DNA of 64,000 nucleotides from Shewanella sp. KX20019 (GCF_016757755.1 NZ_CP068437.1:3534001-3598000); one strand, 5' to 3'. Positions 52,973 to 62,467 are shown, numbered from the stretch's first letter. Notes: generated by a model from the letters alone, not told the origin. A program made the numbers and translations.

Positions 52973-54592
52973 ATGATCCGTTTAAACCAAGTAAAACTGC
53001 CTCTCGACCATAATGAAGATGCGCTGCAAGATGTTGTATTGCAAAAGCTCTCTATCTCAGCTGAGCAGTTGGTTAACATACATGTGTTTAAGCGTGGCTA
53101 CGATGCCCGCAAGAAGAATTCAATCTCACTCATTTATACATTGGATGTGACATTAACCGATGTTGACGAAGTGGCATTGTTGGCGTCGGTTGTTGATGAT
53201 CACAACATCCGCGTGTCACCAGATACCGATTATAAGTATGTAGCCAGTGCACCAGAAGGGTTAACGGAACGCCCACTGGTGATTGGTATGGGGCCATGTG
53301 GCTTGTTTGTCGGGCTTATGTTGGCGCAAATGGGCTTTAAACCTATTATTTTAGAGCGCGGTAAGTCTGTCCACGAGCGCGCTAAAGATACCTTCCGCTT
53401 TTGGCGTACCAGTGAGCTAAATACTGAATCAAACGTGCAGTTTGGTGAAGGTGGAGCCGGTACATTCTCTGATGGCAAATTATACAGCCAAGTTAAAGAC
53501 CCTGGTTTTAAAGGCTTAAAAGTAAAACAAGAATTTGTTGCCGCCGGCGCACCTGCTGAAATTATTTATGTCAGTAAGCCACATATAGGTACCTTTAAGT
53601 TGGTCACTATGGTTGAAAAAATGCGCAGAGAGATTATCCGTTTAGGCGGCGAAGTCCGTTTTGAAACCCGAGTCGATGAGATCAATATTAGCGACCGTCA
53701 AGTCACAGGTGTCACACTTAGAGATGGCGAAGTACTGCACTCTAAACATGTGATTGCAGCGATTGGTCACAGTGCTCGTGATACGTTCCAAATGTTGCAT
53801 GATAAAGGCGTTTACATGCAGGCGCAGTCATTTTCGATTGGTTTCCGTATTGAGCACAAACAAGCGATGATCGATAAAGACCGCTTTGGCACAAATGCAG
53901 GTCACCCTATGTTAGGTGCTGCTGATTACAAGCTAGTGCATCACTGTAAAAGTGGTCGCAGTGTTTACAGTTTTTGTATGTGTCCTGGTGGTGTGGTGGT
54001 AGCTGCAACGTCAGAAGAGCACGCGGTAGTGACCAATGGCATGAGCCAATACTCGCGTAGTGAACGTAATGCTAACAGCGCGATTGTGGTGGGTATTAAC
54101 CCAAGTGATTTTGATAACGACCCAATGCAAGGCGTTGCACTACAGCGTCAATTAGAGCGCAATGCCTATGTTATGGGCGGCAGTAATTACGATGCTCCAG
54201 CACAAATGGTGGGCGACTTTTTAGCGTCTGGTGCAGGTAAACCATTTGAAAATGTCGAGCCATCTTATAAGCCGAATGTGAAAATGACCGACTTAAGCGA
54301 TGCTCTTCCTGCCTACGCCATCGATGCCATTCGTGAAGCGTTACCTGCATTCGGTAAGAAAATTCGTGGTTTCGACAGTAAAGACGCCATGTTAACCGGC
54401 GTTGAAACGCGTACCTCGTCACCTATTCAAATTAAACGCGGCGCAGATTATCAAAGTATCAACACCAAAGGATTGTATCCTGCGGGTGAAGGTGCTGGTT
54501 ATGCGGGCGGCATTTTATCAGCGGGTATCGACGGCATTAGTATTGCAGAAGCAGTGGCATTAGACATGCTTAAAGAGATGGCAAACAGTTAA
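52973..54592 (+). CDS. FAD-dependent oxidoreductase of the COG2509 family
   Basis: This 539-aa cytoplasmic flavoprotein has a family-specific N-terminal domain (about 90 residues), then the FAD motif VIGMGPCGLFVGLMLAQMGF, the acidic strand end ILERG, and NVQFGEGGAGTFSDGKLYSQV, with a C-terminal LYPAGEGAGYAGGILSAGIDG. COG2509 proteins are widely conserved but lack a proven reaction; NAD(P)-dependent dehydrogenase activity is assumed. The TAGG sequence lies 8 nt before the ATG. It is monocistronic, with codon use like the core genome. Confidence 0.88.
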   Translation: MIRLNQVKLPLDHNEDALQDVVLQKLSISAEQLVNIHVFKRGYDARKKNSISLIYTLDVTLTDVDEVALLASVVDDHNIRVSPDTDYKYVASAPEGLTERPLVIGMGPCGLFVGLMLAQMGFKPIILERGKSVHERAKDTFRFWRTSELNTESNVQFGEGGAGTFSDGKLYSQVKDPGFKGLKVKQEFVAAGAPAEIIYVSKPHIGTFKLVTMVEKMRREIIRLGGEVRFETRVDEINISDRQVTGVTLRDGEVLHSKHVIAAIGHSARDTFQMLHDKGVYMQAQSFSIGFRIEHKQAMIDKDRFGTNAGHPMLGAADYKLVHHCKSGRSVYSFCMCPGGVVVAATSEEHAVVTNGMSQYSRSERNANSAIVVGINPSDFDNDPMQGVALQRQLERNAYVMGGSNYDAPAQMVGDFLASGAGKPFENVEPSYKPNVKMTDLSDALPAYAIDAIREALPAFGKKIRGFDSKDAMLTGVETRTSSPIQIKRGADYQSINTKGLYPAGEGAGYAGGILSAGIDGISIAEAVALDMLKEMANS

Positions 54593-54718
54593 TCAAATCT
54601 CTAATCATGAGAGCACCACGTCGGCTGCTCTCTATTATTGATTCTAAGCTGCGAAGATAATGCATAAACCATCAACTCTTTGCCATTCAAATCTCATTGC
54701 TCGACTGTTAACTGTCGT

Positions 54719-54943
54719 TTAGTTAGTCATTAACAGTCGTTTCACTGTTTGTATAGCAAAAAGCAGTAAAACCAAAGTACCGGCAACCAGACTCAACATG
54801 CCTAGTGGCATAAACATACTCTCATGAAGAACACCGTTATCATCAACATACTGATAAAACGCGTTCTCAGCACTTAAACAAGCAGCCCCTAATCCCAGTA
54901 ACACCAAGCTAATAATCCATGTTTTATTGACTGAAAATTTCAT
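54719..54943 (-). CDS. DUF3955 small membrane protein
   Basis: This 74-aa protein has two membrane helices (IISLVLLGLGAACL and LGMLSLVAGTLVLLLFAI) flanking the loop ENAFYQYVDDNGVLHESMFMPLG. That loop pattern is the hallmark of DUF3955. Function is unknown. It stands alone on the minus strand. Confidence 0.75.
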   Translation of the reverse strand: MKFSVNKTWIISLVLLGLGAACLSAENAFYQYVDDNGVLHESMFMPLGMLSLVAGTLVLLLFAIQTVKRLLMTN

Positions 54944-55643
54944 TTAACGTTCTACATCCTGTCGTTAATGGCCCGATAAGCCGCAGGTTAAATTATACCC
55001 CTCTGATATTTACCTTTTATCTGAAAACGGTCAAATGAAAGATAATTTACCGTGTTAACGGAGGAATTAAGGCGGCCCTTGCTTGGCAAATAAAAAGCGA
55101 CAAGACTAAGATAACCAGCAAACAGATCATCAACCTGCGTAATTGAGCGATCGATAAAGTTTAAACAAGGGCCGTATTCATACCTTGCCGTTCTACATTT
55201 CATTACACTCATCTGCAATACCCTTAGAATAGCTAACATTTACTTTTTAGCCTTTTTCAATGGCTAAATGCGATCACAGTTGGCTATATTGCGCTAAATT
55301 CCACCTCAAGAGCACTCTTTAACTGCCCACCTAACAACATGAATATTTATTTAGTGTTACCTAGTTAACAGAACTTAATATTCCCTAGATCGCTACAGGC
55401 TAATTTACGTTCAATTAAATAATCAATTCGTTATATTTATCAGGTAATTAAGTAAGTAAAGATAATTATAATTATCAGAATCAATATTCTGGTGAACTTT
55501 AGTTATCTATAAATTAGTCGACCCATGCTGGAAAATAATCAGCGAAACGTTTTTGAATCTATTTGTGTAGATGCCAGCACTCATAAGCAGGCAGTACCCA
55601 AATAGATGCAGCATTCAATTGGTATTATAGTGGGATTGATGAA
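54944..55643. other. Long AT-rich upstream region of the decaheme gene
   Basis: This 700-bp stretch contains no supportable gene. A frame at 54988-55239 has no family features. The part from about 55380 to 55520 is very AT-rich and contains a 16-bp palindrome (55461-55476). The region probably holds the promoter of the decaheme cytochrome. Confidence 0.5.
55461..55476. promoter_or_regulatory. Candidate Fur box before the decaheme cytochrome gene
   Basis: GATAATTATAATTATC is a perfect 16-bp palindrome made of GATAAT/ATTATC hexamers. Extended by three bases it matches the 19-bp Fur consensus at 14 positions. It lies about 170 bp before the cytochrome start. Confidence 0.45.
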
Positions 55644-58085
55644 ATGTCTAAAAAAATAGCAAAGTATAATTTACTGGCGTCAATTGTCGCCGCGGTCATT
55701 TTAGTGGGTTGTAATGATGGTAAAGATGGTGCCCCCGGAGAAGATGGACCGCCAAGTAGCGGTGATACCGTATCTAGCGCAGCAAGCTTAACAGTGACAA
55801 TGTCGGCACCGACGTTTGCAGCTGATAAACTGACCTTCTCTTTCACTGCAGAAGATCAGAACGGCAGAGCCTTGGTTGGCATAACTGATGTGCGCAGCAC
55901 GCTAGCTAAGCTCATCCCAGATGAAGACAACTACACAACGGACTGGAGCAGTTATCTGCGCAAAGCTACCGACATTGATAACGCACAGTATCCTGATGTG
56001 AGTAATGTCAGCTTACCGACTTCTGACAAGGGTGAATTGATAGACAATATGGATGGTAGCTATCAATACACGTTCGCAGCCAATGTATTGAGCGCAACCG
56101 ATCCAATATCTGGAGAGACGATTGCGTGGCAAGAAGCGTTAACACATCGAATCGGTTTAGAAGTTCGCAAGTCTGATAGTTATCCAGTGGCAAATGCCAC
56201 ATTTGACTGGGTACCATCAGGTGGAGATGTTAGTGAGTCTCGTCAAATTGTGGCCATTGAAAGCTGTAATAGCTGTCACACTGAGCTTGCATTCCACGGT
56301 GGCAATCGAATTGATACCGACAACTGCGTAACGTGCCATAACCCTGATGCAAACGATCCAATCAGTGGTGAAAGCTTAGATTTAAAAGTCATGGCGCATA
56401 AAATACACCAAGGTATTGATCTGCCAACGCTAGCTGAAGCGGGCAACAAGTACAGTCTGTTCACCCGTAATGGCGACAAAGAGACCATTTTTGCTGAAAA
56501 CGATGGTCTATGGGTGCTAAATAACAAAGGTACTATTGACGGTATTAACTACCCACAAGACATTCGTAACTGTACTGGTTGCCACGCAGATGATGCAGAT
56601 CTAGTGACTAATCCAAATCTTCAAGGGGTGATCACCACTGAGGGCGGTAACTGGAAGAGTATGCCAACCGTTGCAACCTGTTCTTCTTGCCACGATAACA
56701 TTGCATTTAACGAAGCGATGTTAACGGCTAAGCCAAACAGTGAAAAACACATCATGTTCCCAGCTGACAATGACACTTGTTTATCTTGTCATGGTGAAGG
56801 TGCGGGCATGTCTGTTGAGAATGTTCATACGTTAGCAGCGCTTGGTAAGAAAGCTGCCGGCAGTGATTATGGGGTGAAGTTTGAAGTCACCCATCTAACG
56901 GCAAGTAGCGCAACGGCCTATGATGTGCATGTTCGCGTCACTAAAGACGGCAATGGCATATCGCTAACGGATGAGTTCCTGCAGTATAAAAACAGCGTTC
57001 GTCTGCTACTGAACTGGGACAACGGCGCAGGTTTTGAAACTCACGTCGCCAAGAACACCCCCAACTCTTTTGAGTTAGATAAAAATCCTCTTTGCCAAGC
57101 AGGCGCGACAACTGGCGACATTATTTGCCAGTGGGATACCGCACTCGACGTAAATATCAACAATGGTGATCCTCTTACTAGCGGTGATATTCTAACGACC
57201 TTTATCTCTTCAGGTGTGTGTGTCGATAGTCGTAATGCATTGGTCAACTGTGCAGACAACAATGCGCTAGAGAAGATCTCAACACCTTCTACCGTGATCA
57301 ATAATTTCTTTGATGCGGCCACACTGTCTTACAATCCTGATTTTGAAGTGAAGTTTGGCGCTAACTTCAGCAAGTGTGATTCGTGTCATGAGCAAGTTAT
57401 TCAGCATGACAGCCGTCGCTCAGACGACCCGTCACAATGTAAAGCTTGTCATAACGCCAATCGCTTTACCCGCTCACCTGCTGACTCACCACGTTCAGGT
57501 GGCTCTAGTGATTTGAAGTTTGAAATTCACAAGATCCACTCAAACTTCCGCTTTGTTGATGCAGAGAATGACTTTGACATGGTTGGCCGCAATGAGTTTT
57601 ACTCAGCGCCTATCAGCGATTGTGCTCAGTGTCATGACGAAAGTCAGATTGATTTACCTCTGGCACAAAACAGCAGAGCGTCAATCACCCGAGCGCCAAC
57701 AACCTCTCTTAATGACGGTAACAATCTAGTGCGCGACGGTGCGGTATACACCAGCCCTATCGCCCTTGTATGTACCTCTTGTCACCTCAGTGTAGGTCCA
57801 GGACTTATCGGCTCAGACGGTAAAGTAGTACTCGATGCTGATGGCAACACCTTGCTAACACGTGATTTAAGCAGCAATGGCCCAGGTTATGACAATGGCG
57901 AGTTCCCACAAGTGCCAGTCACCATCACCGCGGCAGAGCAAAGCATGCTAAACCACATGATCTTATCTGGCGGCGCTGTCTTTGGCGCAGCTTCAGCAGA
58001 TGAAGCAAACGGTACTGAGTCTTGCTCGACTTGCCACTCTATCGGCAGCGCATCAGGTGTTGATAAAGTACATGCTCAAATGTAA
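55644..58085 (+). CDS. OmcA/MtrC-family decaheme c-type cytochrome lipoprotein
   Basis: This outer-surface multiheme cytochrome moves electrons to extracellular metals or flavins. The 813-aa product has a lipoprotein signal with lipobox LVGC (C23) followed by a Gly/Asp-rich segment typical of the family. Ten CxxCH heme motifs were counted: CNSCH (208-212), CVTCH (228-232), CTGCH, CSSCH, CLSCH, then after a beta domain CDSCH, CKACH, CAQCH, CTSCH, CSTCH. This five-plus-five split with a barrel between is the MtrC/OmcA layout. No mtrA or mtrB is adjacent, so it must use a porin-cytochrome conduit encoded elsewhere or a different partner. A Fur-like palindrome is upstream and a terminator downstream. 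Confidence 0.92.
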   Translation: MSKKIAKYNLLASIVAAVILVGCNDGKDGAPGEDGPPSSGDTVSSAASLTVTMSAPTFAADKLTFSFTAEDQNGRALVGITDVRSTLAKLIPDEDNYTTDWSSYLRKATDIDNAQYPDVSNVSLPTSDKGELIDNMDGSYQYTFAANVLSATDPISGETIAWQEALTHRIGLEVRKSDSYPVANATFDWVPSGGDVSESRQIVAIESCNSCHTELAFHGGNRIDTDNCVTCHNPDANDPISGESLDLKVMAHKIHQGIDLPTLAEAGNKYSLFTRNGDKETIFAENDGLWVLNNKGTIDGINYPQDIRNCTGCHADDADLVTNPNLQGVITTEGGNWKSMPTVATCSSCHDNIAFNEAMLTAKPNSEKHIMFPADNDTCLSCHGEGAGMSVENVHTLAALGKKAAGSDYGVKFEVTHLTASSATAYDVHVRVTKDGNGISLTDEFLQYKNSVRLLLNWDNGAGFETHVAKNTPNSFELDKNPLCQAGATTGDIICQWDTALDVNINNGDPLTSGDILTTFISSGVCVDSRNALVNCADNNALEKISTPSTVINNFFDAATLSYNPDFEVKFGANFSKCDSCHEQVIQHDSRRSDDPSQCKACHNANRFTRSPADSPRSGGSSDLKFEIHKIHSNFRFVDAENDFDMVGRNEFYSAPISDCAQCHDESQIDLPLAQNSRASITRAPTTSLNDGNNLVRDGAVYTSPIALVCTSCHLSVGPGLIGSDGKVVLDADGNTLLTRDLSSNGPGYDNGEFPQVPVTITAAEQSMLNHMILSGGAVFGAASADEANGTESCSTCHSIGSASGVDKVHAQM

Positions 58086-58097
58086 GAGCTCAATAAC

Positions 58098-58132
58098 GGT
58101 TCTAGGTTCTAGGTTCTAGGTTCTAGGTTCTA
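58098..58132 (+). repeat. Heptanucleotide tandem repeat (GGTTCTA)5
   Basis: Five exact copies of GGTTCTA occur in a row, 12 bp after the decaheme stop and before the terminator. Such simple repeats are prone to slippage. Confidence 0.9.
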
Positions 58133-58204
58133 AAAGCTTACTCCCTAGAAAATCAGTATAAAAGTCACGACAGTATGTTCCCTGCAAAGAACTGACTGGT
58201 ACAA

Positions 58205-58238
58205 AAAAGGCGAACGCTATCACTAGTGTTCGCCTTTT
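58205..58238. terminator. Intrinsic terminator after the decaheme gene
   Basis: AAAAGGCGAAC (58205-58215) pairs with GTTCGCCTTTT (58228-58238). Three more inner pairs, one of them G-U, extend the stem, and the T-run ends it. Confidence 0.85.
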
Positions 58239-58355
58239 CGTATCTCCTCCCCACATCCTCGCTATTTAATAAAAAGCTTACTGTTTGAAATAAGTTGTTA
58301 GCCTGCTCTGTCTTTGTCTAAAGTTAATTAAACTCACCGTAATACTGAGGCTTGA

Positions 58356-58793
58356 ATGAAGATATCGATTTCTGGCAAAGAGACCATCTCTATTTTTCAA
58401 CTGACAGCCGTATTCAGTATGTTGTTTGCCCTCGTTGGTTTTAGCTATAACGTTTGGCGCATGGAAATTACCGAATACAATAACAATGTGCGTTCTGCCA
58501 GCTTCGAGTTATTACTGCAGCTTTCAGAGCTTGAATCTATCATCTACGCCGCTCATTACGATCAAGATATAATCCAAGGTAGCCCGCGAAAAGGCTGGGT
58601 TAAAGTCAATCTGATTGCCGATTTGAGTGTGGTTACAGAACCTGAGATTCAAGCGGCGACAGAGAGCTTAAAAGCGAATTGGCAACTCAATTGGGAGACT
58701 GTCGCTAATAATGAAAACAGCGCGATGCAGGTGGTAGAAAAAATTGATGATACCCGTCTCAAAGTACGGCAGTTACTGAGCACCTTAGAGTAA
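58356..58793 (+). CDS. Hypothetical membrane-anchored protein
   Basis: No family is recognised. The 145-aa product has one N-terminal helix (FQLTAVFSMLFALVGFSYNVW, about residues 14-34) with the rest probably periplasmic and helical (LLLQLSELESIIYAAHYDQD, EKIDDTRLKVRQLL). It looks like a small sensory or assembly factor, but this is only a shape argument. GAGG is 5 nt before the ATG. It is monocistronic. Confidence 0.68.
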   Translation: MKISISGKETISIFQLTAVFSMLFALVGFSYNVWRMEITEYNNNVRSASFELLLQLSELESIIYAAHYDQDIIQGSPRKGWVKVNLIADLSVVTEPEIQAATESLKANWQLNWETVANNENSAMQVVEKIDDTRLKVRQLLSTLE

Positions 58794-58969
58794 AAAGAGT
58801 TAATTTTAATGGTGCACTTGCATGTTAAACGAACCCGTAGAGTTTCGGTGTCCTTACAGCCGCCAATACCAATACTCACCCCCACAGCTCAGGCTGTTGT
58901 TAAATTGCTGCGCTCTTGTTACTTTATTGATTAACAACGTTTATATATTAGAGCCTTAGGAATTAAAAA

Positions 58970-59611
58970 ATGAAATTTGTAGTCTTTATTTTACTCACCT
59001 TATCTGTCGGGTGTGCAAACCAACCAAACACGTCGGTAGAAACGACCCCGCCTAAGTATCCTGTCATGGCCGCAAAAAAGGGAATTGAAGGTTATGTAGA
59101 GTTAAAATATGATGTAGATAAAACAGGAAAAGTAACAAATATTCAGGTTATAAATTCACATCCTGAAGGTATTTTTGAATCTGCTGCTACTGATGGATTA
59201 GCACACTGGAAATACCCACCATTCTTGGTAGACGGCAAGCCTGTATTGAAAAAAGATCTAACCGTTAAACTAGATTTCAACCTCGACAAGCAAGGTGCTA
59301 AAAACAAGTCTAGAACGAATAGATTTCAACACGTTGTTAAAAGTAAAAGCGTTATAGATGGAATTAAAAAAACATTCCATCTCTATCAGCAAAAGGACAT
59401 TGAGGAGGCTATAGCTATTTTAGATGAATTAAACCCAACTACTGACTATGAACAAGCGTTAATAGATCGCTATAGAGGTCTGATGCACAAAGATATAAAT
59501 GATTTTAATAAAGCACGACTCTACTTATTGAAATCCATTGAATCAGGTGCCCTCAGTGAACATGAGCAGACTGAAACTCAGCAAGTATTAAATAACATTC
59601 AGGCTCTGTGA
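58970..59611 (+). CDS. TonB C-terminal-domain lipoprotein with helical tail
   Basis: The signal of this 213-aa product ends in the lipobox SVGC, so the protein is lipid-anchored. Residues about 28-107 form a TonB C-terminal domain: PPKYPVMAAKKGIEGYVELKYDVDKTGKV, then INSHPEGIFESAATDGLAHWKYPP and DLTVKLDFNL. The tail (about 125-213) is helical and TPR-like (IEEAIAILDELNPTTDYEQALIDRY, NKARLYLLKSIESGAL). True TonB needs an inner-membrane helix to bind ExbB/D. A lipid-anchored version cannot work the same way, so it may be a structural or receptor-binding relative. AGGA precedes the ATG. Confidence 0.8.
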   Translation: MKFVVFILLTLSVGCANQPNTSVETTPPKYPVMAAKKGIEGYVELKYDVDKTGKVTNIQVINSHPEGIFESAATDGLAHWKYPPFLVDGKPVLKKDLTVKLDFNLDKQGAKNKSRTNRFQHVVKSKSVIDGIKKTFHLYQQKDIEEAIAILDELNPTTDYEQALIDRYRGLMHKDINDFNKARLYLLKSIESGALSEHEQTETQQVLNNIQAL

Positions 59612-59780
59612 GTGAATTAACGCTCTTAGATAGCAAGGCCGCTCTGATTACTTTGAGCCAGATGCTGACGCTGTTTATCAAAATGCGTTAGCCCTAAGAG
59701 GGATAGCAAATTTTGATATCTACATCAACAGATCATTGGCAGCCACAGTTAATAGTCCTCCAGTATCGCTATTCCTTAAG

Positions 59781-60710
59781 CTAATTAGTATTTTGTAAGC
59801 TTAGTAACGTGGGAATTTCGGCTAAAAAGGCATTAACAGACTCTCTGTCATTACGGTTGTCATAAAGCGCGTAAATATCGGCTGAAATGGTCTCATTTAA
59901 CGGAATGAAACACACATCTTGCCATTGATGTTGGCGATAACTTTGCGGAACAATCGACACTAAAGTGCTCGTTGCTACAACTGCCATTAACGTCGTAGGC
60001 TCAACCACCTCCTGCGCTACTTTAGGGTAAAACCCGCAGTCAACAAGACGCTCAATAATCATATCGGTAGAGGCTGAGTTAGTTCGATTGATAAAAACAA
60101 ATTCTTCACTTATAAGATCACCAAGACTGAGACTTGGTTTCATTTTCAATGGATGTTCATCAGACACTAAAACACACATAGGTTCTGCGTATAAGCGCTG
60201 TTCACTCAATGGGTAAATATTGCGCGTATCTGCAAACCGAGCCAAGCCGAGATCAATGCGATGTTCGAGCAACGCTTGCTTCTGCTTTTGCGGCGATAAT
60301 TCAATAAAATTAAAGGTATATTGCGGATGACGCCTTTTAAACTCTCTTAGCACAGCGCCAAAACCAAGCCAAAATATTGAGCTCATTAACCCTATATTGA
60401 TGGTGTTATCTATCGCTCGCCCCGCCTTAGCAACCTTGTTTATGGAATCGCTAAACATATCGAATAACAGTGCGCACTCCTGCTTCAGCAATACACCCAC
60501 ATCGGTGAGCTGAACATGACGAGTGGTGCGCTCAAACAATATGACATCCAGCACTGACTCTAACTCTTTAATTTGAGCGCTCAAGGGTGATTTCGAAATA
60601 TTAAGCTGTGCTGCGGCTTGTCCAAAATGCATACATTGAGATACAGCATAAAAATAGCGAAGCATTTTTAATGTGATGCGCCCACTTAATACATTTTCAT
60701 TAATATTCAT
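59781..60710 (-). CDS. LysR-family regulator, divergent from xapA-like gene
   Basis: This 309-aa regulator has the N-terminal helix-turn-helix MLRYFYAVSQCMHFGQAAAQLNISKSPLSAQIKELE, a standard LysR head, and a C-terminal substrate-binding fold. GAGG lies 8 nt before the ATG. It is transcribed divergently from a purine nucleoside phosphorylase, and the 132-bp gap contains nested dyads, the normal setting for control of the neighbour. In E. coli, xanthosine phosphorylase XapA is controlled by the LysR-type XapR, so this could be its counterpart (inference). Confidence 0.88.
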   Translation of the reverse strand: MNINENVLSGRITLKMLRYFYAVSQCMHFGQAAAQLNISKSPLSAQIKELESVLDVILFERTTRHVQLTDVGVLLKQECALLFDMFSDSINKVAKAGRAIDNTINIGLMSSIFWLGFGAVLREFKRRHPQYTFNFIELSPQKQKQALLEHRIDLGLARFADTRNIYPLSEQRLYAEPMCVLVSDEHPLKMKPSLSLGDLISEEFVFINRTNSASTDMIIERLVDCGFYPKVAQEVVEPTTLMAVVATSTLVSIVPQSYRQHQWQDVCFIPLNETISADIYALYDNRNDRESVNAFLAEIPTLLSLQNTN

Positions 60711-60776
60711 TATTCTAACCTCACTATTTGGCTATCAACATTGTACGCCTAATCAGGATAATAATGCGGAATATAG

Positions 60777-60828
60777 TGATTAATTGAAAACAAAGCTTAG
60801 GGTAAATTAACCCTAAGATAATTAATCA
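60777..60828. promoter_or_regulatory. Nested dyads upstream of the xapA-like gene
   Basis: The inner dyad has arms CTTAGGGT (60796-60803) and ACCCTAAG (60810-60817) with a 6-nt spacer. The outer dyad has arms TGATTAATT (60777-60785) and AATTAATCA (60820-60828). Both are exact. They end 15 bp before ATG 60843 and are good candidates for the LysR regulator's site. Confidence 0.55.
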
Positions 60829-60842
60829 GCAAGGAACAGATC

Positions 60843-61667
60843 ATGACAATAGATCCGGTAAACAATGCACTAGCCACCATTTCAGCCCTTAAACCGAATT
60901 TCAAACCCAAGGCAGCATTCATCTTAGGCTCCGGCTTGGGCTGTCTTGCCGATGAACTGGAAGATAAAGTCTGTATTGCCTATGAAGATCTTGCAGGCTT
61001 TCCAGTCAGTACCGTTGAAGGTCACTCAGGTGAGTTAGTACTAGGGCGAATGAATGGTGTCGACGTTGTTTGCATGAAAGGCCGCGGCCATTACTACGAA
61101 CACCAGAGCATGAAAGTCATGACAAATCCGGTGCGTACGTTTAAACGTTTAGGCTGTGAACTGCTCATTGTGACTAATGCCGCGGGATCCTTGCGCCCTG
61201 ACACTATTGGTGTTGGCTCTCTGGTTATTTTTAATGACCACATCAATACCATGCCGGGGACTCCAATGACGGGGCGTAATGATGACAGCTATGGTCCGCG
61301 CTTTTTCAGCTTAGCCAATGCTTATGACAAGTCCTTGCGTTTGGAAGCTATGGCGGTCGCCAAGAGTGAAGGCATTAAGGCCTCTGAAGGAGTATTTGTC
61401 TCTTACAGTGGACCCAACTTTGAAACCGCTGCCGAGATACGCATGATGCAAATTATTGGTGGAGACGTGGTCGGAATGTCTGTGGTACCGGAAGTGATAT
61501 CCGCGGCGCACTGCAGCCTCCCCGTACTGGCGATTTGCGCCATCACTAATATGGCCGAAGGCTTAGGAGATGTAGCTCTGTCCCATGAACAGACCCTCAA
61601 GTGCGCCAAGCTTGCGCAAGATGACTTTGTCAATCTCATCAAAGCATTTATGGCCGAACATTTTTGA
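60843..61667 (+). CDS. xapA: Purine nucleoside phosphorylase (XapA-like)
   Basis: It cleaves purine ribonucleosides with phosphate to base and ribose 1-phosphate, in the cytoplasm. The trimeric PNP family motifs are AFILGSGLGCLADEL, TVEGHSGELVLGRMNG, KGRGHYYEHQSM, the signature LIVTNAAGSLRPDTIGVGSLV, GVFVSYSGPNFETAAEIRMM (purine-binding Glu) and AICAITNMAEG (Asn recognising the base). The length (274 aa) fits. It could be inosine/guanosine- or xanthosine-preferring. The XapA label rests on the divergent LysR gene. AAGGA is 7 nt before the ATG. Confidence 0.9.
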   Translation: MTIDPVNNALATISALKPNFKPKAAFILGSGLGCLADELEDKVCIAYEDLAGFPVSTVEGHSGELVLGRMNGVDVVCMKGRGHYYEHQSMKVMTNPVRTFKRLGCELLIVTNAAGSLRPDTIGVGSLVIFNDHINTMPGTPMTGRNDDSYGPRFFSLANAYDKSLRLEAMAVAKSEGIKASEGVFVSYSGPNFETAAEIRMMQIIGGDVVGMSVVPEVISAAHCSLPVLAICAITNMAEGLGDVALSHEQTLKCAKLAQDDFVNLIKAFMAEHF

Positions 61668-61931
61668 TGTAATCAATTTTGATGTTGCCACTTTTAGTCC
61701 TGCAACAAAAGCATTGAATGGCAGTTCATTAAGTGAACATATCACTTAACACCTGACGACCTCATCGCGATTTTGCAGCATCGAGCACACTGAGCAGTCC
61801 GCTATATTGCTACAATAAAGCTTCTATTAAACACGGCTCAATGTTAGCAACTTTAACCTCTCAGCAGCTTAAAAAGCTAAGTGAATGCGGGATCAAAGAT
61901 TGATAACCTAGGTTTGTAGCAAAGGAAAGTT

Positions 61932-62408
61932 ATGACGTTAATACGTTCGATTGGGCAGCAGTGGAGTAAGTCAATTCTAGCCCACCGTTTAGCGCTAACA
62001 TTACGACAAAGTGAGGCTGTACAGCAACTTTTTGCTGGTGCCACCTCTCTAACAACAGTAACGAACACGATTGCAGCGCTGACCTTTGCGGAGGGTGAAC
62101 CATTGTGGTTGCCGCCACTTGAAAGTGGAGATGACTCGCATTTGGCTGATTCCGTCACGCTCAACTGCCTTTTTAGCGCATCTCGCCTGTTGTTTATTAA
62201 AGAACTTGAGCAAGGTGAATTGGCTCAATCTGAACATTTGGTACTCGCCATTAGTTTCAATTGGAGCCAACAGCTCGCCAATAACGACATTGGCGCGACA
62301 ATAAGCGAGGACATTAAGCAGCTATGCAATTTACTGCAAACCATTCACTTTCAGTTAGAACAGGTGCGCATCGATAAGCGCAGATCTAATCGCAACATGG
62401 GCTGCTAA
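61932..62408 (+). CDS. Hypothetical protein
   Basis: No family is recognised for this 158-aa soluble protein. It has a helical N-terminus (IRSIGQQWSKSILAHRLALTL) and C-terminus (EDIKQLCNLLQTIHFQLEQV) and acidic middle. AAAGGAAAG precedes the ATG and a terminator shared with the convergent dmsG-like gene follows. Codon use looks native. Probably a lineage-specific conserved gene. Confidence 0.62.
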   Translation: MTLIRSIGQQWSKSILAHRLALTLRQSEAVQQLFAGATSLTTVTNTIAALTFAEGEPLWLPPLESGDDSHLADSVTLNCLFSASRLLFIKELEQGELAQSEHLVLAISFNWSQQLANNDIGATISEDIKQLCNLLQTIHFQLEQVRIDKRRSNRNMGC

Positions 62409-62435
62409 ACCGCAGCCAATAAAACTCAATAATAA

Positions 62436-62467
62436 AGCCCGCAACTTATTCAGCTGCGGGCTTTTCT
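62436..62467. terminator. Bidirectional terminator
   Basis: AGCCCGCA (62436-62443) pairs with TGCGGGCT (62455-62462) across an 11-nt loop, with T-rich sequence on both sides, between two convergent genes. Confidence 0.82.

Noticed and set aside
54988..55239. Minus-strand frame of 83 codons
   Set aside because: No family features or RBS; it overlaps AT-rich promoter DNA.
58970..59611. Calling this gene tonB
   Set aside because: It has a lipobox rather than an inner-membrane helix, and no exbB/exbD are adjacent.
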